From Nemophila menziesii (lineage: Eukaryota; Streptophyta; Magnoliopsida; Boraginales; Hydrophyllaceae), in the NCBI GenBank assembly GCA_029959085.1, contig JARWIR010000002.1, forward strand, positions 42,962,233 to 43,026,232: a stretch of 64,000 nucleotides of DNA, written 5' to 3'. Below the pieces are notes generated by a model, which worked only from the letters and a program-made list of their open reading frames with translations, did no database searches and was not told the DNA's origin. Position numbers and translations under genes: made by a program. Below, piece by piece: positions 11,386 to 24,445 of this stretch (position 1 is the first letter of the stretch; every line of letters starts with the position of its first letter).

Positions 11386-12479
11386 TCAGTGATAGAATTA
11401 ACGAATAACATATATCATAGATAAAATTATTCAAAAGTACCTCGAGGTCCTTTATAGAAACCACATCTTCTCTATAATTTTTAGATCTCACCTCCTGAGT
11501 CTTTCTGTTGCCTTTAGAAGCTTCATCAACCTTCTTCCTTGCCTCCTCGGCAGCAGCGGCGTTAGTTTTCTTAATCACCTGCTTGACCACCACGTTGACA
11601 TCATTAACCGTCGAATAAATTATCAGTGGAGCTTATAATAGCGGTGAAAGGCTCTCAAACAAGGAGCTTATAAGAACGGTGAAAAGATACATTTCGTACT
11701 ATTTTTAATAATTTAGTGGAAACGCTTACGACCACCTTCGAACGCTTAGGGGTCTAGCAAATTTGAATAATACTCAATTATATTTTTTTTGAATTTATAT
11801 GATTTTTAAAATAATTTAGTATAATATTTTAACTCAAAAAATAGGTTTTTTTATTTGTATTAAAAAATAGATTATTTTTACTATTTAGCCTGGATCTGCC
11901 TATACCCGCCTGAGACCTTCTAGAACCTTGAGGCCTCCTGGGCATTTTTGGAAGGTACATTACCTTCTAACGCCAAGATCGTGACACCACACATATTTGT
12001 ATATATGCATAGTGTGATTCTTATATATATATATATATAACCTTACTATTCTAACAAATAAGGATGTGAACATATGTTGATCACGTTATACTTTCTTAAT
12101 GGTGAAGTTTCACGGTGCTCACACTTGACGACCTTTAATTTTATATATCTTGACTATTTATATGACTAATGACCCATCATCTTACATTTATTTAGTGTGA
12201 CATATTTTGGAGAATACCTATCAAATACGAATTCATCGTCATTGTTAACGAAATCACTGCTCATACTTCAAAGGAAGTATATAATACAAGTGTCGAGTTT
12301 GTCGATATGATTAAAAATATAGATTTTATGGCGTTTATATCATTTTTCCCTCTACATGAATGAATATAGCAGGTGGGCTATCCTGTCTCGCCCAAAATGA
12401 CATATTAGTCATCCAAATAATAATGTTAGTATTGAGAATCATATACTAAAACAATTGAATAAGCACCCAAATACATTGA

Positions 12480-12740
12480 ATGAGGAAACTTTTGTTTATG
12501 TCTCTAATTATCAGAAATATTGCACATAAAACATATTTTTCTTTACTAATAAAAAAACCTAGTGAACTTGATGAAAAGAAGGAAGCAATGTTTCAAACAT
12601 TTAACAAAATATATGTTGATTACCCTTTCATTTCAATAATTAATATTGTACGTTCTTATGCTAAATATATAAAGAGATAATATGGACCCACTAGAAAAGA
12701 TATCAAGGCCATAACAAAGGAATGAAACATAACATCAATG
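12480..12740 (+). pseudogene. Ty3/gypsy gag-like remnant, U1
   Basis: In one frame: YFSLLIKKPSELDEKKEAMF, then QTFNKIYVDYPF and SYAKYIKR, a stop, and RKDIKAITKE in the following bases. This follows the stretch just upstream of the protease in plant Ty3/gypsy Gag-Pol proteins (a P-K-K-E-E segment, then T-F-K-V-V-N-I-P-L-A-I and P-Y-A-K-F-K-L-C-T-K-R-K). No protease, RT or integrase follows, and the surrounding frames are closed. U0 lacks it. The assignment is by motif memory only. Confidence 0.5.
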
Positions 12741-13682
12741 TTAATAGCATCTTTGCAAGTTCTGCAAGTTCTACTCTCCCAAAAAATGAAAGAGGCATAG
12801 CCATTTACTCCCCATATGACATAAGACACTTACATTTAGATTGAATTTTGCTAGATTTATAATCTTGTCATATAATATTTATGAGAAATTGAATATAAGA
12901 TATTTACATACTACTCATATCACCCTTCTGTTAAATGATGCTAAATGATAGATGTTTGAGGTGGTGATAGATATCATTTTCATATAAGTAATTTTTAATA
13001 ATTGAACCAGGTAGGGAGAAGAAACCGAGAGAATCAACCATTCAATATACCATTAAGATAATCCGGAGATTATATTGCTCATTACCATTCAAAACCATTA
13101 AGGGATGACACCATATATGCCAAATCCCTCAACACAGTTCTTAAATATAACTGTTTGTATTGATAATTTTACTTTCATGTGAATGGAAGTTATTTTGAAA
13201 ATATGAATATGATATTACATGTCTCAAAGCCCAACATGACAAAGATGGATCCAAAATGTTCAATGATAGATAGAAGTTGGAGAATAAGAATCTCAACCAT
13301 ATTCAGAAATAAACTTGTAGAAAATTCTGTGATGAAAGAAATATGAGAACACCAATTCTGTCAACAATGTTCCAACAAAAATCTTCAGCTTTCTTCTCAC
13401 ATAAGTCATATCATATTAAGAGAACTATAAATACATAAGAAGAGATACAAAGGTCATAACAAAAGCGATATATCTCAGGGATTATATAGAGAATTTCTCT
13501 ATACCAGGCTTTTTTTAATTTTAGAACCTTCACAAAATAAAACTCCTAAACTACCCTTGATAACAGATACTTAAAATCAACAAATAGGAGTAAAATACGC
13601 TCAATATAATTTCGCAATATTATAATAAGCACGATTTAAGAAAAAAAATGTAGGTCTCTATATTATAATAAAAATGTAATAT

Positions 13683-13920
13683 AAGTGCTTGTTTGGATGT
13701 GCTTTTTCGAAAAAACATTTAAAAGTGTTCCTAGAACTTTTAAAGTGTTTTAAACTCTTAAAATGACTTTTATGAGAAGCACCAAAAGATGTTTCTTTAA
13801 AAAAACACTTAACGTGATTTTAGATTTAAATTTTTTTTTTATATTTTTTTTTCAAATTTTAAATTTTATTCTATAAGCATGTTTTTCACTCTAAAATAAG
13901 CACTTCTAAACGGACCTAAG
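13683..13920. mobile_element. MITE-like element with short inverted ends, U1
   Basis: The left end aagtgcttgtttggatgtgc and the reverse complement of the right end (cttaggtccgtttagaagtg) match imperfectly over about 25 bp. The interior is AT-rich with repeated aacacttaa/aaagtgtttt palindromes. Similar 'gtgcttgtttgg' elements are common MITEs in plants. Confidence 0.55.
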
Positions 13921-14515
13921 TTTGCATATTAAATTTAAATTAATTGAATTATAATTCCCTATATTATACAACATAATCTATATTTTTCAATAAAAGTATA
14001 CAAATAAAATTAATTAAAACGTGATAAAATAAATTTAAAAAGTTTGATACAGCAAGTGCAGATTCTGATGAAGTTAAACTACCCAAGATCCACCGTCTTG
14101 TCTCTAATCAAATTTCATATTAAACATTGTATTTCATTAAATAAAACTAAAAAAAATGAAAACACAATTATAAATTTGGTCCTCAAAATCTTAGGGTGAA
14201 TTCCTTATAGACTTTTGGAAACTATCTTAGTGTCGGGTTTTGGAGACTATCTTAGTGCCACAAAGAAAACCTCCCATTCCTCTATCCTCCAAAGAGGCTC
14301 ATTGTCATTATTACCCTTATAGTGTACATAATATACAAAAAATAGATTCTTCTCTCCTCTCCATTTCCATTTTTCTATCTCCTCCATTACCATTAATCTA
14401 TCTCCTCCTTTATCATTTTTTATCTAAATTCCTTCATTAACTATCAATAATTTCTAGTTTCGACCACAAAACACCGACCATCGCTGATCACCAGCGACCA
14501 CCGTCGGAAAAAGTT

Positions 14516-14712
14516 ATGAGTATTAGAAAAGGTTATTGTATGGAATAAGTTACTGAGTATGGAAAAGTTTATGAGTATCAGAAAAGTGTTGTGTATCAGA
14601 AAAGTTAACTTTACTAAGTATGCTCGTATGCTAAGTTACTTTACTGAGTATGATCGTATGCTCAATACCTATACTGAGTGTACTCAGTTACTTTGTTGAG
14701 TATCAAAAAAAT
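14516..14712. repeat. Short degenerate tandem repeat (gagtatNNaaaagtt), U1
   Basis: About ten degenerate copies of a 15-20-bp phrase, such as actgagtatggaaaagttta and gagtatcagaaaagt. Equivalent blocks are near 25,035, 35,540 and 46,690. It lies just after a GC-richer stretch (accgaccatcgctgatcacc) and before the small ORF. Confidence 0.6.
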
Positions 14713-14905
14713 TCATTATGTTTTTAGAATTTTGCTTGATTACTACGTTCAAACAAGGAAAATAACAAAAAGAAAAGAAATTGAATTGAAATTACTACGG
14801 ATTATTATAAAAATAATATTGATTATTAAAAAAAGACTAGCAATACAAAATTAGTAGTACAAAAATTGACAAAACAAAGAAACTCGATAATTAGCTAAAG
14901 CCAAA

Positions 14906-14965
14906 ATGCGGTATTTTGTATGCATTTCCCTCATCCTCTTGTTACTCGTTCTATTTACACTATAG
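14906..14965 (+). CDS. 19-codon hydrophobic ORF, U1 (hypothetical)
   Basis: The peptide MRYFVCISLILLLLVLFTL looks like an isolated signal peptide or membrane segment. A TAG follows, after which the frame continues as EPPKKVVPIKKRKISS before the next stop. It lies 261 bp upstream of the ZF-HD start on the same strand, so it could be an upstream ORF, a first coding exon or chance. The start and peptide are kept in U2, U3 and (one change) U4. I do not recognise a family. Confidence 0.25.
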   Translation: MRYFVCISLILLLLVLFTL

Positions 14966-15226
14966 GAGCCCCCCAAGAAAGTTGTACCTATCAAAAAGAG
15001 AAAAATATCAAGTTGATGACATGTTTTGAGTATGAAAATATTATAAAAAATAAAGAAAATGATTTTGTCTACTTCTTACTTGAAAGCCTTCACCTCGTCA
15101 CTTCCAAAACCATTTGCATCTTCGTCTCCATTTACCATTTTCTTCATTTATTACAAATTATTAAAATAAATAATGTCCTCATTCTCTATAGAATTTAGAA
15201 GGAAAAAATATAGGCTTAACCACAAG

Positions 15227-15578
15227 ATGGACACAACCATCACCCCCACTGGATCTCTTGATTCTGATACCCCACATATTCAACCTATCACTTCCTTGTC
15301 TTTTAAAAATGGACCACAACAGATCTACTAGTACTACTCCCCGCAACCACCGCCTATGGGGGTGGCATACAAAGAATGTTTGAAAAATCATGTTGCCGTT
15401 ATAAGTGGCTATGCTTTAGATGGGTGTGTAGGCACTGCCAACCAAACTGACCCCACCTCCATGCGCCGTTTGTGGTTGTCAACGTAACTTTAACCGGTTG
15501 AAGCAGCTTGATGGTGTTGTCAAAGCTCATCTGAGAGAGAGTAGGCTAGAGAGTAGAGAAAGAAAGAATAATGATTAG
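15227..15578 (+). pseudogene. ZF-HD/MIF-like zinc-finger pseudogene, U1
   Basis: The plus strand from ATG 15,227 reads MDTTITPTGSLDSDTPHIQP and continues to an in-frame TAG after about 34 codons, then [30 protein letters not shown] and DPTSM. After a frame change it reads [18 protein letters not shown]. This is the dimerisation zinc-finger region of plant ZF-HD homeodomain and MINI ZINC FINGER proteins (Y-x-E-C-x-K-N-H, then G-G-x-A-x-D-G-C, then C-A-A-C-G-C-H-R-x-F-H-R). No homeodomain follows before the stop near 15,578, so the source was a MIF-type gene or a truncated ZHD. Disabled by the TAG and a roughly 5-bp loss after DPTSM. ZF-HD/MIF proteins act in the nucleus as DNA-binding or dimerising regulators. 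Confidence 0.8.
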
Positions 15579-18500
15579 GTTTTATAATATTTTTGATCAA
15601 GTATATATATAGGAAATAAAACACAAACAAAAGGTAAAAGAGTATTTGGAATTTTAGCCTATGGTGTTAAAATTTGATTGTGAACTTTAGTATGATGAGG
15701 GACCTAGTCCGGTGATAGGGATGTGTTTTCAAGACCCTTTGGGTAATTTACTCAAAATCTTATTTGCAGAAAAGGAGTTATAAATCTAAGAGAGACAAGA
15801 GTAGGATTTTATCATTTGTGAATTTATTGCAGTATAGGTCCCGATTTATATTATGCAAGTAGTGCAGTACAAGACTCTATATTGGACAAAAATAACATAA
15901 ATTATATTAAATTATATAAAAAAATCATATAGATAAAAATAAATTAAGGCTTTAAGATTTAACTTTAAAAATTGGAGGACCAAGTGAATGTCTGAAAGGA
16001 AACCAAAAGCTGTTTTTTATAAAATTAAACTTTAGGGGTCAAAATGAAATATCAAAATTCGGGTGGGCCATGGTCCCCTATACTACCCTAATTACACGAG
16101 GAAAGAAAAAGAGATCAGCTAGAAGCAATGATTCACTTTTAACTTTTTAACACTTATCCCCTTCTCTTGTAAATGAAACCTTTTAGTCTCTTATTTTTTG
16201 ATTTTCTAACAATGTTAAATCTTTTTTTATTTGCATTTACATTATTAATGCTAATTTGACGTGCCACTGTATTATTGATTTTAATAAATAACTAGTGTTC
16301 TGTTATAAGAGGATGACACTTATATATAATGAAAAAAAAGACAAAGTTATCACAAGCATAAAATAGATTACTTAAACATGATATATGCAAAATTAAGACC
16401 AAATACAACAGATAATACAAATTAATAATTCAATCTATCATAATTTTTTTATTCCTAAAATGTCAAGAACAATAAAATTTTGCTAGAAATATGTCAGAAT
16501 TTTAATCTTTTTTGAATTTTTTTTCCAAATTAAATGACTGATAACCAAGAATATCCAACTATGTTTTCAATATAATAATTTTAATAAATAAAAAATGATT
16601 TCTTTGAATCAAGTTCAAATAGAGAGTTTTTTAAATTAATGTACACTCAATAAAGGTTAGGATAAGATAACAATACGAAATCAATCAAATACTAGCCATT
16701 AAAAAAATCCTATGTAAAAAAAGAGAGTAAACACATTATAAAGAAGAAGCAATAAGTTATTGACAAGAAGATAAAAAAATTAATAAAAAATATTTACCTG
16801 TAAAGGAATATTCAATTGAAATGGAATGGTCAACGATCGCAGAAATAATAATACACTTGACTTGAAAAGGAGAAGAAGATAGACAGAGAAGCGCCCTTGA
16901 GAAGGGACACGATGAATTAATCATTACAAAATAATGATATAAAATAAAAAATTTAAGTATAATATGTTGATGTTTTTGTGTGTATAATGTGTTATGTATA
17001 GACGAGAAAGGGTGGAGGCTAGGGTTTGTATTAGGAAAGGAGTGGCCGCCGATTTTATATAGATTATTTTCTTTTTCTATCTTCTGGTTAATTGAATAAA
17101 ATTTGAGTTGTTCTTTTTTTATTATAAATTTATATCATTAATACTTTTGGACTCTGTAAACACGTTTTAGTGGGCTCTGTACACAGTTGGTAGGCTCGTT
17201 TTTGTGGGCTCTATACACAAGTTTGGTGTCTCTTTGCACACTGTTTGGTGGATTCTTTACGTTGCACGCGTTTCATGGGCCCTTATACAAGTTAGGGCTT
17301 CGTATAATCTCCTTTGGGAATTCAAATGATGGTAACAAATTCACTAATTATTCATTCATGAGAGTTTATTTTATTTTATTTTTGTTCGAATATATGTATT
17401 TAATTTTGGCTGACAAAATTAAACACAACATTAAAAACTTCTTACTATTCCATATAATTTCTAATTTGAAAAAGTTTGAGTCAGACTAAATAGTTTAGGA
17501 GAATAATATTTACAAAGAACAAAAGACATACACTCATATTAAAAAACACGACCATGTAAAATTACTACAAGCACACAAATCTCATCAACATCGCTACAAG
17601 CAACAATATGTATTCTTTCTCAGACAAAAACACCAGTGCTACAAGCAGATGAGATCTCATCGCGGCGAAGGCGGCTGTTGGTTTGCAGGAGAACGGCTTG
17701 GTTGTGGCGGTGACTACTTTGCAGGAGGGGGTCTGGTGAAAATGGTGAAAGGAAGGTTGGAGAGGGTTTGGTTGTCAAGACATATAATATTATAATTAGA
17801 TATTATAATAAATGGTATATGAGTATAAGGTATTAAAATTATCAAAATATTATTTTTGGACTCTATAAGGTTAAACTACTAGGGTGGGCTTAGTTATACA
17901 ATATATTTTAGGTTGTGAACTTAATTAGAAATTATTTCTATTTTTTATCAATTATACAATGAGGTGTAATTAGTTTTTTTCTTATATAGTTTGTTAAATT
18001 TTAATATTTTATCTTATTTGAATTAATATATAGTATTATTAGTAAAACATGATCTAGACGTTTTTATCTTTTCTTATTAAGATTTTAATTTCTTGATTTC
18101 CTTAATACGTTTATTATTATAGTAAATTAATATTTATATGAAGAATTTGAATTCAAATTTTAGTAAATTACTAGTTGATTAAATTGTTTAAATACATTAA
18201 TTATAAAATTAGATGGTTTTTAAATGGATAAACTCGTTATTTTATTGGAAAATGCTTTAAAGTATATAGGTCGTTAATGATACTAGTTAAATATAACATT
18301 TCCTGTCAAAATTAGATATTAATGATTACTAGTGTTTTTTTATTACATCAATTTCTAAATCACATTTTCAATAAGGGTGAGACGCGATTCATAAACTTAT
18401 GTTTACATGTTTGGATTTATGGTAAAGGAAAACACATCATCCATGAGCATGAATAGCTTTTTTAGATCTCTCATGCCTTTTCGAGAGAGTAGTGTCATGC

Positions 18501-19296
18501 ACAAGTAGAAAATCATTAAGACCAACAGGAGGATGCTTCTGGTGGCACTCTGATACTCAAGTTAAAATAATTCTTTGTTAAAATACACTCAAACAAGAGA
18601 GCCTATAAGAGTGATAAAATGGTATGTTTTGTAACATTATGATAATTTAGTAGAAACAGGTTAGTCAACCTATCAGTGGTAATAGGGACATGATAGTTGT
18701 AACGCGTATATTCGTAAATATTCATAGTACGATTCGTATATATATATATAACCAGACTATTCTTATAAATAAGAATGTGAATCAACCATATTCATGAATC
18801 AACTCCTGGTAAAAGATATATGGGAAGAACTTTCAGCAAATGTTGAAGTATATGGTCACATTAGAAGGCAAATCATTAAAATTCCATTAAGGCAGGCCAA
18901 AAAGCTAGTTCATAAATGGTAGTTATCTTGCTCAATTTAATCTTTGGTTGCTAAACTTGATGTATTATGATGAGTGTGGTTTGCAGGAGGTTGATGGATT
19001 ATGATGAGCAGTGTTTGCAGGAGGCAGGAGGTTCTAGACTTGTCATTTCCTAACTTGCTGGTGTTACATTGTAAGCTTAGCTTCTCCTCTAAGTATAAGT
19101 TTGGTCTTGTAGATATGGGGTGCTTGTCAATCACTATTTGCTTTGTTTTGCGTTAATGACAACATAACGAGACTAGTTTAAGATAACCAAAGAAAGTAAA
19201 ACAATTAGAGACCATATCACAAAAGCACCACCCCTTAATCCTACCAACCACCCATAACTCATATAAAAAAAATTCCAACAATCTTCAGCTTCCTTC

Positions 19297-22154
19297 TCAC
19301 ATTATCTTTGCATTTGAAAAGTCTATATCATAATCCTGCAAAATATTTCATATAATTAAATTAAAGTAATAAAATAAATATACATAAAATAAATAATTTA
19401 AATATATTGAAAAAATGGAGAAAGAAAAGTGAGTTTTCACTGAAGACATAAACTTCTTCAACAATTTCTCCTTTTGCATCTCATCCGAAGTATGACGTCC
19501 CATTGTCTATTGTCTATAATCAAACTGCACACAAATTTGATTACGTTGTTAAAGAAAATTTATAAAAATAGAAATTTATCTTAATACAAAAATTACACAA
19601 AATAAAAGGAGTAAATAACCTATTAGGTCCTTTGTTTTTTATCTTTTTGACAACTTAACACATTATCTTGTAACTGTAACCTTTTAGTCTCTAATTTTTT
19701 GAATTTGTGACAGTGTTAGTCCCTTTTTATTACCCTTACAGTATGACGGTTATTAAATCCACTTGTCACCGTACAATTAATGTGATAAACAAACCAAATA
19801 CCTCTAAATGTATCATTTGTCTAATACGTTGTCACAAAATCAAAACATAAGAGACTAAAAGGTTAGATATACAAGATAAAGGACTAACATTATCACAAAA
19901 ATAAAAATATAAGGGACTTGAATGTTAAATTTTTTAGATAAAAGAACCAAATTGTCAAAATATGCAAAGACAAAGGATTAAATGAGTGAAGTAGTATCAA
20001 GAAACATACAATCATTTTCCTGCGCTAATTGGATTATAAATCCATTTATTATGAGAAAAATGCACTACGAGTGCCTATATTATGCAAAAAGTGATTTGAT
20101 AAACGATCAAAATACCCTTAAATGTATCCTTACCATATTATGAAGGAAATACAACAAAAGGGCTATGATTGTCACAAAATCAAAATATAAGTTACTAAAA
20201 AGATTACATTTATAAGATAAAGGACTAACATTGTCACAAAATTCAAAAGATACGAGACTTTAATGTTACTTTTGAAAGATTAAAGGACCACATTGTCAGA
20301 ATATAAAGACACGGTATCAAATGAGTGAAGTAGTATCAAGAAACATACAATCATTTCCCGACACTAGTTGTACTATAAACCTATAAATTATAAGAATATT
20401 GCACTACTAGTCCCTATATTATGCAAAAGGTACACCTACAAGTACCTACATTGTATTACACCCCCTCCCTACAACCTAGCTTGGCGTTAATTGCACTATA
20501 AATGCGTATATTATGAGAAAATTGCACTTCATGTCCCTACTTTATTCAAAAATTACACCTAAAATCCCTATATTATGTAAATAATGGACTTACACATTAC
20601 TTTTCCAACATAAAGGACCAATATGTCAAAACGTGCAAACACAAGGGGCCAAAAGAGTAAAAATATATCATCACTTTTTTTCACATTTGATCTAGTTTAT
20701 GGATTCAAATAAGAGATTCTTGCTATTTTCTGGTTAAACTTTTTTTGTATCGACTTCAAGATCACCCTTCACCAAACATTTCCACCAGACCATTTGATCT
20801 TGCTTTGTTAATAGTACAGACACATATATTTATCCTCAGGAAAAAAAATCATCCCTAACAAAAAAACCTGGCTACTCCCCTGTTTCACTGTTTCAAAGTT
20901 ATGCCATGTGGCAAAGAAGTTTGAGGACCAAACTAGTAACAGCTGCATAATTCAGGGACCATATAGAAATATTTTTTAAAAAGTAATAAGAAAATACATG
21001 CCACAAGGTGGATTTACCAGTAAAAAAATGGGCACAATTTGTCCTTAGAAGGGGGACTAATGGTGGTAAAAGAACAAACTTGCAGGACCAACTAAAAGGG
21101 ATATAGTTCAGGGAATATTTGGGAAATTTTCCTTTTCCAAGATTTTTTAATGTTATAACCATCAAAAAAATTAATAAACTACCCCTTAGATAAAGCATAG
21201 ATAGCAGAATAAGAACAAAAAAAACGAACTCGGAACCCAAAAGCAATCATCTGGTTTCACAGGCTTGTATAGTTCACCCTGCAAATATATTATTAACATC
21301 ATAAACTAAGTCTAAACATACAACTAAGAAAATAAAAAGAGTCTAAAACTAAATAATGAGCAAAAAAGAAGATAATCTTGCATCAATGATTGGAGGTTAA
21401 CCCTTGATTCCAACATTAAGACGAATTTTCTAAATTTCACAAACAACAAACCTTGATTTTGTGCTGCCAGGTCGCACAGGGATAGTTACATTAGCTTCTT
21501 GTAGAGTCTGAGTCCTTGGCACAGGGATAGTTACATTAGCTTCTTGTAGAGTTTGAGCCCATGAGTAATTTTCAGAATCAAGTCCATTTCCCTCATTTGG
21601 AACTAATTGTAAAATGAAAACATAATTAATATAAGTGATATAAAAAAATCATATATACACACAATTTTAGTGGCATAATTAGGACATATACATACACAAA
21701 CAAAATTAATTGTAAGTAATCGAGATCCTTTACTACTTAAAATAGTAATTTGATTGATTCGAGATTTAAGAAAGAATATATACATGATTAGATTGATATA
21801 ATTAGCACATAGACATACACATAAAAAAACTAATTGTAATTACTCGAGATCTTTTACTACTCTGGATAGTAATTTGATTGCTTCGAGATTTTATAACGTC
21901 GCATACACGATTTCAGTGATAGAATTAACGAATAACATATATCATAGATAAAATTATTCAAAAGTACCTCGAGGTCCTTTATAGAAACCACATCTTCTCT
22001 ATAATTTTTAGATCTCACCTCCTGAGTCTTTCTGTTGCCTTTAGAAGCTTCATCAACCTTCTTCCTTGCCTCCTCGGCAGCAGCGGCGTTAGTTTTCTTA
22101 ATCACCTGCTTGACCACCACGTTGACATCATTAACCGTCGAATAAATTATCAGT
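19297..22154 (-). pseudogene. NudC/BOBBER-like pseudogene, U2
   Basis: Copy displaced about 10,529 bp from that in U1, with the same exon layout and the same disabling changes (stops in B, D and E, lost acceptor of D). Exon F is at 19,335-19,297, and exon A lies within 21,968-22,154 with a predicted peptide identical to that of U1. No sign that this copy has kept function. Confidence 0.85.
19608..19994. mobile_element. MITE-like element (GGTCC family), U2
   Basis: Counterpart of the U1 element, displaced by 10,529 bp; same ends and interior. Confidence 0.55.
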
Positions 22155-23002
22155 GGAGCTTATAATAGCGGTGAAAGGCTCTCAAACAAGGAGCTTATAA
22201 GAACGGTGAAAAGATACATTTCGTACTATTTTTAATAATTTAGTGGAAACGCTTACGACCACCTTCGAACGCTTAGGGGTCTAGCAAATTTGAATAATAC
22301 TCAATTATAGTTTTTTTGAATTTATATGATTTTTAAAATAATTTAGTATAATATTTTAACTCAAAAAATAGGTTTTTTTATTTGTATTAAAAAATAGATT
22401 ATTTTTACTATTTAGCCTGGATCTGCCTATACCCGCCTGAGACCTTCTAGAACCTTGAGGCCTCCTGGGCATTTTTGGAAGGTACATTACCTTCTAACGC
22501 CAAGATCGTGACACCACACATATTTGTATATATGCATAGTGTGATTCTTATATATATATATAACCTTACTATTCTAACAAATAAGGATGTGAACATATGT
22601 TGATCACGTTATACTTTCTTAATGGTGAAGTTTCACGGTGCTCACACTTGACGACCTTTAATTTTATATATCTTGACTATTTATATGACTAATGACCCAT
22701 CATCTTACATTTATTTAGTGTGACATATTTTGGAGAATACCTATCAAATACGAATTCATCGTCATTGTTAACGAAATCACTGCTCATACTTCAAAGGAAG
22801 TATATAATACAAGTGTCGAGTTTGTCGATATGATTAAAAATATAGATTTTATGGCGTTTATATCATTTTTCCCTCCACATGAATGAATATAGCAGGTGGG
22901 CTATCCTGGCTCGCCCAAAATGACATATTAGTCATCCAAATAATAATGTTAGTATTGAGAATCATATACTAAAACAATTGAATAAGCACCCAAATACATT
23001 GA

Positions 23003-23263
23003 ATGAGGAAACTTTTGTTTATGTCTCTAATTATCAGAAATATTGCACATAAAACATATTTTTCTTTACTAATAAAAAAACCTAGTGAACTTGATGAAAA
23101 GAAGGAAGCAATGTTTCAAACATTTAACAAAATATATGTTGATTACCCTTTCATTTCAATAATTAATATTGTACGTTCTTATGCTAAATATATAAAGAGA
23201 TAATATGGACCCACTAGAAAAGATATCAAGGCCATAACAAAGGAATGAAACATAACATCAATG
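23003..23263 (+). pseudogene. Ty3/gypsy gag-like remnant, U2
   Basis: Same fragment as at 12,480; the 66-residue peptide is identical to that of U1. Confidence 0.5.
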
Positions 23264-24205
23264 TTAATAGCATCTTTGCAAGTTCTGCAAGTTCTACTCT
23301 CCCAAAAAATGAAAGAGGCATAGCCATTTACTCCCCATATGACATAAGACACTTACATTTAGATTGAATTTTGCTAGATTTATAATCTTGTCATATAATA
23401 TTTATGAGAAATTGAATATAAGATATTTACATACTACTCATATCACCCTTCTGTTAAATGATGCTAAATGATAGATGTTTGAGGTGGTGATAGATATCAT
23501 TTTCATATAAGTAATTTTTAATAATTGAACCAGGTAGGGAGAAGAAACCGAGAGAATCAACCATTCAATATACCATTAAGATAATCCGGAGATTATATTG
23601 CTCATTACCATTCAAAACCATTAAGGGATGACACCATATATGCCAAATCCCTCAACACAGTTCTTAAATATAACTGTTTGTATTGATAATTTTACTTTCA
23701 TGTGAATGGAAGTTATTTTGAAAATATGAATATGATATTACATGTCTCAAAGCCCAACATGACAAAGATGGATCCAAAATGTTCAATGATAGATAGAACT
23801 TGGAGAATAAGAATCTCAACCATATTCAGAATTAAACTTGTAGAAAATTCTGTGATGAAAGAAATATGAGAACACCAATTCTGTCAACAATGTTCCAACA
23901 AAAATCTTCAGCTTTCTTCTCACATAAGTCATATCATATTAAGAGAACTATAAATACATAAGAAGAGATACAAAGGTCATAACAAAAGTGATATATCTCA
24001 GGGATTATATAGAGAATTTCTCTATACCAGGCTTTTTTTAATTTTAGAACCTTCACAAAATAAAACTCCTAAACTACCCTTGATAACAGATACTTAAAAT
24101 CAACAAATAGGAGTAAAATACGCTCAATATAATTTCGCAATATTATAATAAGCACGATTTAAGAAAAAAAATGTAGGTCTCTATATTATAATAAAAATGT
24201 AATAT

Positions 24206-24445
24206 AAGTGCTTGTTTGGATGTGCTTTTTCGAAAAAACATTTAAAAGTGTTCCTAGAATTTTTAAAGTGTTTTAAACTCTTAAAATGACTTTTATGAGA
24301 AGCACCAAATAGATGTTTCTTTAAAAAAACACTTAACGTGATTTTAGATTTAAATTTTTTTTTTTATATTTTTTTTTCAAATTTTAAATTTTATTCTATA
24401 AGCATGTTTTTCACTCTAAAATAAGCACTTCTAAACGGACCTAAG
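24206..24445. mobile_element. MITE-like element, U2
   Basis: Counterpart of the element at 13,683, nearly identical. Confidence 0.55.

Larger units (their letters stand above)
8768..11625 (-). pseudogene. NudC/BOBBER-like pseudogene, U1
   Basis: Same gene as in U0. Exons: A about 11,625-11,441 (KKTNAAAAEEARKKVDEAS, ending at a cgag/gtac donor), B 11,074-10,851 (GNGLDSENYSW; PPIID), C 10,749-10,698 (GELYKPVKPDDCFW after gcag), D about 10,309-10,160 (LLTKQDQMVWWK), E 8,995-8,912 (TSDEMQKEKLLKKFMSS) and F 8,806-8,768 (DYDIDFSNAKIM, stop). Exon E has an in-frame stop just before TMGRH that U0 lacks. Exon D has lost its acceptor (cctg where U4 has gcag) and carries a stop. Exon A is open here only because TAA of U0 reads TAT. 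The minirepeat block of the D-E intron is mostly deleted compared with U0 and U4. Confidence 0.85.
6479..17000. repeat. Array unit U1 (full length, about 10.5 kb)
   Basis: Full unit beginning at gacgagaaagggtggaggct. The same start recurs at 17,001, 38,014 and, diverged, at 49,142; in U3 it is clipped. Corresponding landmarks in U1, U2 and U3 are 10,499-10,529 bp apart, and long stretches differ only by scattered single bases and small indels. Parts of the unit not listed separately (6,980-8,200; 12,750-13,680; 15,580-17,000) are AT-rich and show no gene I can support. Confidence 0.93.

Noticed and set aside
15179..15391. 70-codon minus-strand frame, repeated at 25,698
   Set aside because: Antisense shadow of the ZF-HD pseudogene.
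6479..17000. The unit considered as a tandem Helitron carrying captured genes
   Set aside because: I found no CTRR end with an upstream hairpin at the unit borders and no Rep/helicase fragment. The breakpoints at minirepeats fit unequal exchange better.
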